The translations under genes and the position numbers were made by a program. Below, in pieces: positions 11,483 through 23,550 of a DNA stretch of 64,000 bases. The number at the start of each line of letters is the position of its first letter. Position 1 is the stretch's first letter. The DNA is taken from contig NTMA01000008.1 in NCBI GenBank assembly GCA_002917075.1, forward strand, positions 806,001 through 870,000, written 5' to 3'. A model generated the notes under the pieces. It did no database searches, had not been told where the DNA came from, and worked only from the letters and a program-made list of their open reading frames with translations. The stretch is from Hawksworthiomyces lignivorus (lineage: Eukaryota > Ascomycota > Sordariomycetes > Ophiostomatales > Ophiostomataceae).

Positions 11483-13470
11483 ATGTCGCCCATTCCATAT
11501 CTCATCGCCAGAAATACCAGCCTTGTGAACAATACCGCAGTCCCGGCCACAGGCGTGCCAGTAATCTGCGCTTGGCCCGTCTCAGGTCAGTACGGTATCG
11601 GCTCACGCATCCTATACTATGTGCTCATAGCTGCTTGCGTGTTTGCTCGAAAAGCAGCTTGGGTACGAAATGCCTGTCTTGTGGCTGCTCTGCTTGTTCC
11701 GGCTGTCGCTGCTGTCCATGGCATTGTGCTGGCTGCCTTGCACGTCCCCTCTGCCGTCGACATGGATGTCTATGGCGCCTTCCAGCTATGCGTCATCGGC
11801 ATTTTAGCAGTTCCCGTCACTGTCCGCCACTCGAACACTTACTTTTATGATCCCGGTCGCAATACTATCTTCCTATGGACGAGTCTTGTGCTAGCCGGCC
11901 TTCTCAGCTTGACCGTTGAGTTTTATCGCTTGAAACCTGTCAACTGCGCCCTCGACGGTTCCGGCAACCCCATTCCCTCTAACACGTCACCCAGAGACTT
12001 CTTAAGACTCAACGCCACGTGCAATATCACCTGTGACACCGATAACGGTCCTTTTTCACGTTTGCGCGGCGGATCCGCCAACAACATCTACATCATCCCT
12101 GAGCCCACCACGCTGACCTTCAATACCGGGACTCTGCTCGCAGCCGCCTGCTGCATACCTGCCATCCTGAGCTTGGTCATAATGTGGAACCGCATCCTCG
12201 AGATCAACTGGCGCTCGCGCTTTGCTGAGCCAGATGCTAACGAACGCCTTGATGGAACCAACGGTGCCACGGTCGGCACCATGCGCGGTATTAACACATT
12301 GGTCAGCGCCCTTCTGAGTACTATTGAAGTTCCGCTATTTGTCGCTAGCATACTAGCCATTGTTATTGTCGGCGAGAAAAACTTTTTCAGCCCTCAGGTA
12401 TCGTTCATGAACGAGCCCATGGCCAGCATCGGTAGGTATTTTGACTTCATTATATTCTGATCCTTGCCATTATTAGTTATCTTTGTTTCTAATCATCTGT
12501 CTGATTCTCCGTCTTTTCAGGTCAATGGGCTCCTGTAGTTGGTACAGCGCTGGCCATGTTTGGATCACTACTGCATTTCTTAGTCATAGATCACGAAGAC
12601 CAAGACGGCAGTGCCGAGAGTCAAAAGACCGAAAGCAGCATAATGCACTGTAATGATGCTAGTCCGCGGCCGCTTGCAGGTGCCGGCCCGGATGTTACTG
12701 GCAGGACACAGACGCTAGCCATTGCTGAAGACCAGGACCACTCCAGGAGCAGCAGCAGCAATATCGTACGGAAGAATACGGCAGCCACATCGACCTACAG
12801 CGATCTAGGTAACCGTCGCAAGGTCGCCCACTTCCTCAGGCTTATCAGTAACTACATCGGCACGGCCGCTCCCGGCCACTTTGACGACTCAGAATTCCGT
12901 CGCGGGCCGGCGGACGACTATCCTGTCATCCCAGCAGAAGAGCTGCGCAATCCCGAGCTCGGAATTGCCCAGGAATCCTACAATCCAACCCGCGATGCTG
13001 ATGGCAACGCGACACCGCTGAGCCGCGTTGGATCGCGCGCTGGCAGTTTTATAAGTAAATCGGTAGATGACGATAATCACATTGATGCCGACAATCACGA
13101 CCACGACCATGACCACGACCATGACCACGACCATGACCACGACCAAGACAACGATCACGACAATGGTCACGATCACGGCCATGATCATGACCCACCCCCT
13201 TCAACGCCTCCATTAGATAATAACTCACAGTCTATCGTCTCGGGGCGCCTTGCTGTTCCACCTCAGACGTACCATCGTCCGCATTCCCCAAGTCGGCCTT
13301 CCCATGATCCTGTCCCTACCCTAACACTCACGGTAGTGGACTCTTCGTCAGGAGCAAGCGGCTCTGGTTCCAGAAGGAGTGATGTGCAACTTCCGGATAT
13401 TGCCATTGAAGAAGCTGGAGTCCAAACTATGACAACGCCTATAGCCACCATCTTGAGAGAGGAGCTGTGA
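11483..13470 (+). CDS. Seven-span membrane protein with His/Asp-repeat tail (632 aa)
   Basis: Two exons, 11483..12431 and 12521..13470, joined in phase 1 over an 89-nt intron ending TTTTCAG; the junction reads SIG-QWAPVVGTA. Seven hydrophobic segments are visible in the N-terminal 370 residues (starting at GSRILYYVLIAACVFA, ACLVAALLVPAVAAVHG, LCVIGILAVPVTV, IFLWTSLVLAGLLSL, LLAAACCIPAILSLVIMW, VPLFVASILAIVIVG and WAPVVGTALAMFGSLLHFL). A probable extracellular loop carries NTS, NAT and NIT glycosylation sequons. The remaining 260 residues are a hydrophilic, low-complexity tail with an alternating His-Asp tract. I recognise no functional family. The topology resembles a fungal seven-span receptor-like or scaffold protein, which is inference only. 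An in-frame upstream ATG at 11312 would add 57 residues, but the later start better fits the conserved-looking region. Confidence 0.75.
13096..13190 (+). repeat. His-Asp coding repeat tract
   Basis: A 12-nt unit (CACGACCATGAC-like) is repeated about four times perfectly and then decays, encoding a run of alternating His and Asp in the tail of the seven-span protein. The synonymous CAC/CAT pattern repeats with the unit, indicating expansion by slippage. Confidence 0.9.
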
Positions 13471-13948
13471 CAAATTAGACAATATATATAGGGGTGCAAT
13501 AGTAAGAGAATCAATTTAGAAATAGTGAAAAAGTATCCTAGTGCGCCTAGTAATAACTTCCGCAGTCAGGACTTTGGCACAAATTTGCTACGTCTTCTTG
13601 CTCTAGATTTACTTGCCAATTCTACCTCTCATTCACGTCTAGCTTAGATGGACATACAGTGGCTGTATATCCATTAACACCTCGGCAGACATGTATCATC
13701 CGCGATTTTGCCGCCTCGGTATGCGACATAGTACGATAACTGAATATCATGAGCTAGTTCCTCCGTGTCGTAAACTTGAATCATAGCTAGAAGCCATAGA
13801 AAATCTATTATTTAGATTTCAAAACATGAAAAATGCATGCTAGCAACAGTAAATGGTGTAAAAATACGGCAGCGAATATGGTAGCAGATTTTATTACACA
13901 TTGAATATCAATAATGCTACACATTGCCACGAAGAATGTAATTACCTT
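13471..13948. other. Short intergenic between convergent genes
   Basis: Serves as 3' flank for both the seven-span protein gene and the methyltransferase gene. No further coding or structural signal was seen. Confidence 0.5.
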
Positions 13949-15721
13949 TCACTCCGCGGCTTCATTATCTACAGGCTTCTGCGCATAGACAACACGGCTA
14001 CGAGATGTCAGACTAGTTTTCACAGCTCAATATACATAGAGGGCTTAGACAAAAAAAAGGAAAGTGAACTTACAAGTAGATATATGAGTGTATGCTTGGG
14101 CTCGTCAGTTCTTTGCGCAGTTGCACGAGATACAACTGTGCCTCTTCAAAAGAATACTGTTCCAACATATTAGAAAATCTTGTAAGCAATTACACGCGGC
14201 AAAAGTAGATGCCTACATTTAACATGCCAGTGAGGCCACGGATGGAAAATCCCTCAATAGCCTGTAGTAGGAACATACGGTTCCAGGCACCCCACTGCTT
14301 GAGAACAGGATCGCGCGGCCACGTGCCGATAGGTAGTTTGACGTTATGTTCCTGTACATTGGTGAATCCAGCCTTGCGAATGGCGTCTGGGGCTTCCTCG
14401 CTAGTCATGAACGACTTGCCCGTAATCTCGCCTAGCTTGGTGAAGACGTTGTGCCACTCGCGCGCTGCTGAGTCAGGAGCCACAGTGCCGTCATCTGACT
14501 CTACGAGTCCAGAGGCTTGTGCGTGTTCAAACCAGCCGCCCGGTTTTAGATGTCTGGGGATGTCAATTTGGGCAGTGGCGTACGTTCTCGTATTGTGTTA
14601 TCAAAACCCACCTCTTTACTTTCTTAGAAAACTCGACGAAGTCCGGTACGCAGCCCGGCGCACTGCGCATAAAGATTAGATCAAATTTATTCTCTGGATA
14701 TGTCCAGTCTTGGTTCATGTCATCGATCTCAAAGCGACAATTAGGTGGCACGAATGGGGGCTGGATAGGCGATAGGTCGATTCCTGTCACCTCGGCGGAA
14801 GGCAGCTCATCGGCGACATCTCTGAAAAAGTTATTAGTGAACACATTGCTATATAAATAGGGAAAAGGTGCTGCTATGTCAACAAAAGACACTCGGTTAA
14901 ACATACATGCACCACGTGCCCGCTCCACACCCCAGGTCCAGAACAGCTTGGGCGTCCGCTGGGATGGGAGACAAGAACAACTTGCCACTTAAGACGCGGC
15001 GGTACATCTCATGTCTAAGACGTGTAAGTATTGAGAGAATACGCTACCAAGTGACAGAGACAAGAGGAACCCTGACGTACTGAAGGGCCTCAGCGTCCTG
15101 CTGTTTGTCATCGTTCGGTGCCCTGAGTAACATTATATTTAGCCATCTATGGATTCAAACCAAACCGCTCAACATTGAGCGTTGATAAGATTGAAGAGAA
15201 CTTACCAATACTCTCCGTCTTTATACGCATGGTATCGTCTGCCGTGCTCCCATTTATATCGAAGAATGGACGATCGTAATGATTCTGTTTCGCTCTGCAT
15301 CGTTCTAGCAACATGTGGATCAGTCTTTCATTCCAATCGCTCCTGACTGCTGGTAAATTCAAATTGGGACTGGGATTGTAAAATCACATACGATTCCGTA
15401 TATGTGGATTCGACTTCGTCGTTGTCCTAATCATGGTGCGTCAGCAGAGCGCGGTTTGACCTGTCGGTAACAGCCGGAGTAAACTAGCAAGTAGACCAGG
15501 CAATCGACACAAACAATTTCAATAGTGTGATGCGGTCCGGGCGCCTCGGTGCCGGGAAGCAGCTCGCCCGGCAGCAGGCCGCCCGGCGATGCTGCTTTCG
15601 GCGAAGATGACTTTGATTTGGGTGGTGAAGCGGACTTTCTAGTGGCAGCGCTAGTTGGCGGCGACTTGCCAGTAGCGGCGGCCGCTTCCGCGGGTGATCC
15701 GGCTTTAGGCGGCGAGGGCAT
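13949..15721 (-). CDS. LaeA-like SAM-dependent methyltransferase (389 aa)
   Basis: Nine exons: 15515..15721, 15392..15426, 15206..15304, 15081..15122, 14907..15014, 14612..14821, 14217..14553, 14074..14156, 13949..13997; 1170 nt with every junction in phase. The spliced product shows the family order: STYTES, then HGRRYHAYKDGEYW, APNDDKQQDAEALQHEMYRR, SAM motif I VLDLGCGAGTWCIDVADE (about residues 152-169), SAEVTGIDLSPIQPPFVPPN, HLKPGGWFE, and a C-terminal YSFEEAQLYLVQLRKEL with RVVYAQKP. The acidic family motif after PPNCRFEIDD is present. LaeA-like proteins are nuclear or cytosolic methyltransferase-fold regulators or secondary-metabolite O/N-methyltransferases; which applies is not decided here. 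The N-terminal 60 residues are Pro/Ala/Ser/Lys-rich, as often seen. The first donor (GTTTGT) is the weakest junction. Confidence 0.88.
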
Positions 15722-18619
15722 AGCTTCGGTTTCAAAGGTAGAGGTTACTTTGATCGAAGGATATCGCCCAGAGATTTTCGTTTGGGACAATCACAATATG
15801 CTGTAATATGTAAACAACCTGGATCAATACAACGCAGACAAATTAAATTAAAAGAAAGGAACGAACGCAGGAGAGAAAAGGGGGGGCGGAGGAGGGTGCT
15901 AGATGCAAAAGTGGGGGAATGCTTACAGAACTACGTATCCGACTCTGCAAATACGTAAGACGTGCGAGAATTCCCTTCTATGTAAGATACTCGACTCTTT
16001 CGTTTCTCTTCTGTAGGCGGAAATGCAGTCCCCTACAGAGTAAGTAGAGGGTACCCCGCTTCTCGCAGGTGGGATACAGCAAAGGTCACTGTAAGTTCAA
16101 TATTATGTTGTGATTCTCTTGTTTTCTCCTTTCTTTTGTTTTGTTTTATCTTAGTAGTCTTGACTTGTGTACGTAGTTGTTCTGTGTAAGCCTTAAGTCC
16201 ACGAGCAAAAGACAGAATACGAGTACGAGATACAAATCCGCCTCGTTAGTGAATCCCACGCACCCTTGTACCAAGCTCAATGCTATTACTTACTTTTAGC
16301 TGTGGCGTGGCTCCGCAGAGTTGTGATGTGGAGTGCTTTAAAAAGTAAAGCGCTGGGACTATCCGGTGCCAATCGGGGGGACCCCTCAACTCCACTTATC
16401 ACATCAAGAGTGCACTGCTATTACCAATAGTACTCCGTAAATACATGCCATCACCGTCACATCTTACCTGAATATTGTGAAGTGCCCACAACCTGTGTTC
16501 AGTGTTTTTCGCTTGTTTTCATGCGGAACACCAGTTCCCATGTCGAACTCGTGGAGTAGTTGTACGGCCCACATTTAACGTTTGTCTTTTTCAAATTAAA
16601 AGTCTTACATACGTAGTAGGACGATAAGGTTTATGCCATAAAACGAACTAACTTGACGATAATCCTTGGATACTCAACATTGGGACCTATTTACATGGCA
16701 TCAAAGTTCTGGCTGTAATTCTCTCGCAATATGTGAAAATAAAAGTAAAACAAATCGTTAAGGATGCCGCGTACATTAGGAGTGACTAAAAGAGAATTGT
16801 AGCGACAGCAATAGAATATTGCACAAGGCAACACATTCTATCTATGAAGTTGAAAATATCGCATTACGAACTCCATACTTAGTACGGACGCATGCAGTAG
16901 GGTACAAATACAAAGTTGTGGTAGCCTATTTTCCTAGAACTGTTTGTATACGTAGTACGGAGTAGGGCAGGAGCCACAAATTCAACCTTGAAAACATAAA
17001 AACCTGTAACAGTTTTGTTGGTCGCAGTGCAGGGGCCGTAGCGGGACAGCCCAGCCTAGAATTTTCGCACGCTTGGCGCGCGTAGGCCGCTAGTGTTTAC
17101 CCCGGATGTCGCCGATTCAAGGGCATCTTGTATTTCTTTTCCTCGAAATCTGAAAATGGCGAACATTCTTTTGATGGTTTGGACGCTTGCTAAACTATGC
17201 TTTTGTTCCCGATATCATTAAATCTCGGAATCTCAATTTCTATGTATAAATTCTTTGAAAAGACATTCAACTAGATGCTTCACTGTAAATGGTCTGTAGC
17301 ATATATAGATTGTTTCGAGCTTCTGTCGGGGTTTGGTTCAAGCTACGCGTGCCGAGGTTACCAAAAACATGATATGGACGTACTTGACCATCATTTTGAG
17401 AAGCTCCATGCTTTCGGTGGACGCAAACTCTCAGAGTTATGAGTGAATGTCGCAAACCTTTTGCGGCTGGCTACTTTGGGTCCTTTGCCCTCATGGCACA
17501 CAGAAGAAGTACTAAATTTGACCTATTGTAACATACTTGGTACTAGTTATGGAGCATCACGACTCTAGTTTTCTTTTGGAGATGGGGTGGAAGGGGTTGA
17601 AAATGTAATTTTATCCAAACATACTTTTGGAAAATAGTTTATGCGAATCTACTGGTCACATAATTGATATGAGTGATTGTGAGCTAAGTTGTCAAAGAAT
17701 AGACTCTGATTTGGGCTACCTGGAACATTCAGATACTCGAGGAAAATTGATTTTCACTTCATTTAAAGAACATTGCAATCGGACGTATCAACTATAAAGA
17801 AGCTCATATCTGCCATAACAATCACAGAGCTCTGATGGTACAGTAGGGCGTAATAAATAGCGTCAAGTTTGTGTTTCTTTTTCCTTTGGTCTTCTACGTT
17901 CTATTGTTCCATTGTCATATTCTTGAAGTTTCTCTGCTGGGAGGAAAGATATACTTCTGAGTTGATGACATATGAATCACCCGCTATAGAAACTAAAAAA
18001 ATGAATCTGACATTTGAGCTTATGACTATTCGGCTTTCCAAGAAAAAACGATAGTTAGGAATTTGGAGCAAAAGCCATCACATGTGCGAGAAGACATGCA
18101 GAAGATTAACATTAAGAACTGCAAATTCTGGAAGCTCCAGAGAGGAAATACCTCAGCTGAATGGTTTTTTTTTTTTTTGTTTCATGCCACAATTCACAGG
18201 TTCTCGTAGTTCCGGTTATCCCGCAACATCCACCTACATTACGATCAGGAACAGGTCTCAGAATGATGATTCTCAATTACAATTGCTATTGCAAACAATG
18301 CTTCGTTAAATTTTGCCAAGTTTTCGCGTTACTCTCGCTTAACATACGCCAATGTCTAGCTAGTTCTTTGGTCAAGGCTATCTGGCCTTCTCCTATTCCT
18401 TCACGAAGTACTTTTTTAAGCAAATCACCTAGGATTCATTGATTCACATGTAATAGCATCGTATGAGATTCACTATAAAGGAAAACAGTGCAGGTGAAAC
18501 TAGAAAGAGCAAGGCACCTTTGGCAATATCAAGAATCCGAATTGATACTAAGCTCCGGCAACCATATATATTCAAAAGTTAAGTGCTATTTCCTCCGCCT
18601 ATTGTGAAAGAATTGAAAT
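15722..18619. other. 2.9-kb gene-poor AT-rich region
   Basis: No ORF with recognisable content on either strand. It includes stretches with TACGGAGTA/TACTCCGTA-type motifs (16430, 16952), which recur in filamentous-fungal intergenic DNA, and a small hairpin near 16339 (GCTTTA...TAAAGC). T-rich tracts occur near 18166-18180. A degenerate mobile element cannot be excluded, but I see no terminal repeats or transposase. Confidence 0.5.
16339..16355. repeat. Small perfect hairpin
   Basis: GCTTTA and TAAAGC form 6-bp arms around a 5-nt loop. It is flanked by loosely complementary sequence (GTGATGTGGAGT on the left, ACTCCACTTATCAC on the right near 16390-16403), so a larger imperfect foldback is possible. 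Confidence 0.45.
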
Positions 18620-20584
18620 CTACATGCTGTATCTGAAATGAATATTTTGCCAGTCGGTCATGTCTGATTCGCCATTGATACGACCCTGGTGAGCAGCCTG
18701 TTCCTGTGACAAACCCAATTCCTGGACGACTTTGTCACGTCGGCGGTTTTCAAACACGTCTGTGGGTTCTCATTAGCATCACTGGTTACAATATGATCAA
18801 CTAAAAACCCAATAAAAAGTAGAATATACGCACAGTAAAATCTCCAGGCCAGGAAGAGGACACACTCCAGCCCATACATCACGCCGCAGATGATAATAGC
18901 GGGAATGTATCGAGGAGCCCATTTTGCCTGGAACGTCTGAGCACCGATAGAATTACCGACACAATAAGCAATGAACATTAAGGTAGCCGTTACGGATTTC
19001 TTCGTGCGACCGGCGACATTGGATGGCAAAAGAGTCCAAATCATGAGACCTGGCAGATTGCCCGTCACCGTCATGAGATACATGCCCCACCGGGTCCATA
19101 GTAGGCCATTCTTTGGCAAGAAAGCGAGTGCCATCATGCCCGTAAACGCAGGAATTGTGCACAAGACCATGAAATAAACTGCGTAAAAAAATTAACTGTT
19201 AGAACACATTGCCCAGCCCAACAAATTGATAGCCTTCTTCGACAGGCGTTTCGTGTCATAAAGACACTTCTCCTTCCAGCGTCTACATACTCAAGTATAC
19301 GACAAGTGGTATACGGAGGGCGAGCTGTAAGGAGGAGCGAGACGGGGAAGAAAACCATCAAGAGGACCGCTGGTCCTGCTCAGAGTGAATTCAATAGGAC
19401 CAACAACTTACATCTTGTGTTGGGCTTCTTAAGCGTGCAGAAACCCACAAAAAGAAACCAGGCGACGGACACCACATTTTGCGGGATTGTTCCCTTGACG
19501 AGCGTGTCCAAGGCCGAGAAGCCGAAAGACACGTAGACGAGATTGCCGAACGACGTTGTTCCGCCATTTGGCAGCGAGTTAACGATGACGGTGAAAAAGA
19601 AGAAGTATGTCTGCGGATCCCGGAAAGCATCTCTGACTTGGTCCCAGCGCCACTCTGTGTGCTTTTGACGATCGGAGCCAGTCTGGTTGTCCACAACTCG
19701 AGCAGCAGCGATGCGCTTTTCCTGCGGAGAGAGCCACCGGACCTCATTTGGAGAACCCAGTATGAAAAAAGCAAAGATAGAGAGCACGATGGTGAGGCAA
19801 CCTAGGAAGATGCTAATATACCGCCAGGGAGACAGGGCGGTGGGATGTGCTGTGGCTGACTTGCCGATACCGTACATAATTAGCTGGGTAATAACGCCCA
19901 TGCCAGCATTGGATGTACCCCAAATAATTGACCTCATTGCATGTTCACGGCGGGCATAAAACGTTGCGGTGATTAATAAGAATGCGGGAGAAATTGTGCA
20001 TTCGGCCACACCCTGAAGGGCGCGCAAAGCCATGAGTTGGGAGAAGTTATGGGTAAACCCAATGCAGAGAACGATGATACCCCAAAAGAACATGCACGCT
20101 GAGAGCGTCCATTTGAGGCTTGTTCGCTGCATAATATAATTGCCAGGAAACTCGCCGACTAGGTAACAGATATAGAAAATTGTCGTGAGCCCTAGAGGCA
20201 GAAAGTGATGAGTTAGCAGAACTGTCGAACTTCTATACAGCCTAGGACGTCTTAAACACGAAAGAACGCACATGAATACTGCTGCCCAACTAAGTGGGTG
20301 TCTTTTTGCAGGCCAAAAGTAGCTTGGGCCGAGACAGATGTTTTGTCTGCTTGCTGAGTTCCGTAGCAGACCCACATCAAGGGCAAGAGAATGAAGTCAA
20401 TCTTTCGCAGGACTCTTTTGTAATCGGCTTCGGTATACTGGCCTTCTGCCGCATTGACTGTGTCTAGAGCCAAGTCATCGACTTTTCCTTCGGCAACATC
20501 TTCAACAGATGCGCGCAGTTGTGGGACAATGTCGTCTTTGCCCTTTTCCGCCATTGGACTTTCTGCTATTGGGCTATCCGCCAT
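18620..20584 (-). CDS. MFS permease, ACS/Dal5-like (525 aa)
   Basis: Four exons: 20272..20584, 19412..20191, 18834..19178, 18620..18759; 1578 nt, all junctions in phase 1. The start is MADSPIAESPMAEKG at an ATG. Family marks are a cytosolic N-terminus ending in KRVLRKIDFILLPLMW, then YGTQQADKTSVSAQATFGL, QQYSWLTTIFYICYLVGEF, RALQGVAECTISPAFLLIT, and late NVAGRTKKSVTATLMFIAYC with VGNSIGAQTF. This is the anion:cation symporter branch, which takes up allantoate, nicotinate, pantothenate or other carboxylates at the plasma membrane. The third intron (19179..19411, 233 nt) is unusually long here; a small cryptic exon within it is possible. The gene is divergent from the aminotransferase with 455 bp between starts, which suggests shared control and a substrate fed to that enzyme. 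Confidence 0.87.
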
Positions 20585-21039
20585 CGGCGATAATTTAGAC
20601 TGCAGTAATGAGAAAGGGGATTGGATGGGATGCTGTCTTTAGTAGGGCAGAAAAGCCTCTCAGTCAGCTCGGTGGTGTCGTTGTCTTTGTGTGTCGCATC
20701 GTCACCGGCTGGAGAAGCCGTGCTTTTATGCAATTTCTGTCTAGGACACTTGTTATTCTTACTGATCGTTCCATTCCTGGGGGATATGCCAGTTCTCCGC
20801 TCTTATCTTTGTGGAGATCGTATTTTGGTCTAGTTGACCTTGAAGTAGTGACCGGTTCGGGTCTCGGTCCGTATTTCATCCACCGGCATTTGGGCGACAC
20901 CTTAGCGTCAACGGAAAACTACAAGATAAGTCCCAAATGGCCAATCTTGGAAAGCGCCCCAAAAGCTCAATGTTTCTTAGCAATCAAGAGAAATTTTTTG
21001 ACGAGATAAACAACTGCACTGCACCAGCTGCGTTTCAAC
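20585..21039. promoter_or_regulatory. Bidirectional promoter region, permease/aminotransferase
   Basis: The 455 bp between divergent ATGs must contain both promoters. No coding signal was kept: the overlapping short ORFs carry no motif. I could not assign a specific regulator site. Confidence 0.5.
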
Positions 21040-23039
21040 ATGGGTAGCAGCCGGGAATCATCTGTACTTCGCGAAGCAATCGATCTTTCTCACCATGTGA
21101 ATGCTAAGAGCCAGCGGAGGCATCCTTCCCCGCTCAAAGACATCATCAAGTATATGAGTGTTGATGGGATGATCAGCCTAGCTGGAGGTAAATTGGCTTG
21201 CTATTTTTGTTTGGGTTTTCTCCTCCGGACCTACAAGTCTAATATCCGCGATTCGAACAGGGCTTCCACACCCGTCCCTTTTCCCACTCCAGTCTGCAAC
21301 ATTTACATGTTTAGCTCCAGCTGCGCCAATATCGAGCGCCGAATCTTCAAGTAGACCCACAAAAGATCTAGTTTCTCTTTCGCTTGGTCGATCAGCATCT
21401 GCGTCAAAGACAACTTTAGATCTTACTCCTTTTCTTCAATATGGTAATTTGCCCCAAGCCTTACGATCTTGAACAAAGGGCTCATCTAACTATGACCGAA
21501 TCAAAAGGCAGCGGTGCGGGTAATGCAGAATTGCTGGCCATAGCTCGCGAGCTGACGGATCACATACACAAGCCCCTCTATCGCTACGAGTGTTTGCTTC
21601 ATCCCGGCAACACAAATGCTTGGGCAAAAGTCGTGGGGCTCCTCTGTGAAGATGATGACTTCATACTTGTAGAAGAGTTTACTTATCCTTCGGCTCAAGC
21701 TTTTTGGATACCGCTTGGGATGCAAGCAGTGCCTGTTCGAGCTGATGCTGAGGGTATGAGTGCAAGCCATCTCGAGAATATACTTGCAGAATGGCCGAAA
21801 GACAACAGTGCGAGGAGGCGACCAAGGGTGTAAGTGATGATGCAAAGATCACATACGCATAATATTGAAGCCATATTGATATTGAAGTAGCCTGTACTCT
21901 GTCTCCATCGGCTCGAATCCGACGGGACTGACAATCAGCACACAGCGACGTAAAGATATCTACGACGTCTGTGTCAAGTATGGTATGTTCAGCATATGCC
22001 TTTTATGTGGTTGGTAACTACGATCAGAAGCTAAGAATCGACAAGACATTATCATCGTCGAGGATGATCCATACTACTTCCTTCAATACCCCCACTATGA
22101 TCACTCGCAGCCTTCTGTGTTGCCACCTGCTGTTGCACCAGAAGATTTCGTTACTTCACTTGTCCCGTCATTCCTTTCTCTGGACTACCAAGGCCGTGTG
22201 ATCCGCCTTGAATCCTTTTCAAAAACCTTGTTTCCTGGACTACGGCTAGGCTATTTTGTAGCTAATCCTACGTTTACTGAACGACTACTTCGCGCTACCG
22301 AGGTAGAAACACAGGATCCTGCCGGCCTCAGTCAAGCCCTGGTTATATCTTTAATGCGCGAGTGGAAAGTTTCCGGGTATTTATGCTGGATGCAGAGCAT
22401 ACGGTCGCAGTACCATATGAGAAGAGATTGGCTTCTTGGAGGGATAGCACAGAATTTTATTCTCATAGAGGCGTCCCAGTCGCCTTTGCCACAAGCAGAA
22501 GGACTCGTCGCGTGCTTGAAAGCACCAGGACGTGACGAACTTAAGCCGGTATTTAGCTTCGTTGATCCGACTGCCGGAATGTTCCTCTGGACAAAGTTCT
22601 ACTTCCACGGTGTGAAACGGTTCGCCGAGATATCGTCGACGGACTCTCAAGACCCAGAGCAGGCTTTTGCCGATGAACTCTGGGCAGAGTGGATCAAAGA
22701 ATTGGTGTGTTATTTGTAATCTCCATGTGGTGCTAAATAGAAAATTAGCAGCCTCAGTTGTATTAACATATCGCTAGGTTTTGGTTACTCCAGGATCATA
22801 CTACCATCCTTGGCAAGGTAGCGACATGGTAACTACGAAAGCTCGGGGTGCAGACGCCGAGACGGCGCATTTTCGGTTGTCATTTGCAACACCAACGGTT
22901 AGCCTGACTTCTCTCTCTTTATATTTGCCATGATGCAATGCTGACGAACTGTTTGTTCCTTTCTCACAAATAGAAAGAACAAATCGAAGATGGAGTTACA
23001 AGACTTGCTCTTGTCCTTGCGAAACACTACATAGATTAG
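21040..23039 (+). CDS. PLP-dependent aminotransferase, Aro8/KAT-II-like (535 aa)
   Basis: Seven exons: 21040..21187, 21261..21443, 21508..21829, 21891..21982, 22028..22704, 22778..22897, 22974..23039; 1608 nt, phases consistent. Motifs in order: SLAGGLPHPSLFPL, FLQYGSGAGNAELL, LHPGNTNAWAKVV, VEEFTYPSA, SNPTGLTIS, IIIVEDDPYYFLQYP, then SFSKTLFPGLRLGYF with the PLP lysine at about residue 314, and a C-terminal VLVTPGSYYHPW and HFRLSFATPT. This is fold-type I subgroup Ib, including aromatic-amino-acid and 2-aminoadipate aminotransferases that pass amino groups between amino acids and 2-oxo acids. Intron 2 (21444..21507) removes an apparent in-frame stop, so the gene looks intact. The substrate is unknown; neighbours suggest a catabolic or specialised role. 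Confidence 0.9.
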
Positions 23040-23550
23040 ACAGCAGAATAAAAGAATATGATTTAGAACACTTCATTAATAAGTGCCGTGCGCCGAAATA
23101 TGTTAAATATGTCATGTAAAAGATTTTCTTTCTTCTTGCGACAGAAAGTTTTGTTAGTCACTTGGAAACGCCGACAAATCACTATGACAGAGGATTAAGT
23201 TATCCGAAAGTCGACTTAGTCTTATCGGCTAAGGTGTTATCTCGGCGGTAGCTCTACATAGTGTTCATCGTAGCATTGGCTTTCACATTCTTGGGCTAGA
23301 ACATAAAGCTACCACGCTAGCAGCTAATTGTTATCTTGGTAGTCTGGTTTCCATGAACGATGTCGGCGAAACAACTCCGCTCTGGAACTAAGGTTCTGAC
23401 AACGAGGCTCTGAAATTACGGCACCCAACAGAAAGTGCAACATCCTCTGCTGCAGATTATCGCTTTCAGCTGGAAGCAGCTACGTTGCGATCACTATTTG
23501 CAACTTGATTTCAACTCGATATCAGACACCAGGAGGTAACTGCTTTCGTT
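23040..23550. other. Intergenic upstream of Zn2Cys6 regulator
   Basis: Holds the promoter and 5' leader of the regulator gene and the 3' flank of the aminotransferase gene. No further feature was recognised. Confidence 0.5.

Noticed and set aside
14190..14483. Apparent truncation of the methyltransferase at GIYFC
   Set aside because: It is read-through into an intron; two further in-phase exons give the usual family C-terminus.
15722..18619. Degenerate transposon suspected from gene-poor DNA
   Set aside because: No terminal inverted repeats, target duplication, transposase or reverse-transcriptase motifs could be read; only small hairpins were seen.
21441..21507. Apparent frameshift in the aminotransferase
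   Set aside because: An intron with a CTAAC branch point joins GSGAGNAELL in phase and restores a conserved block.
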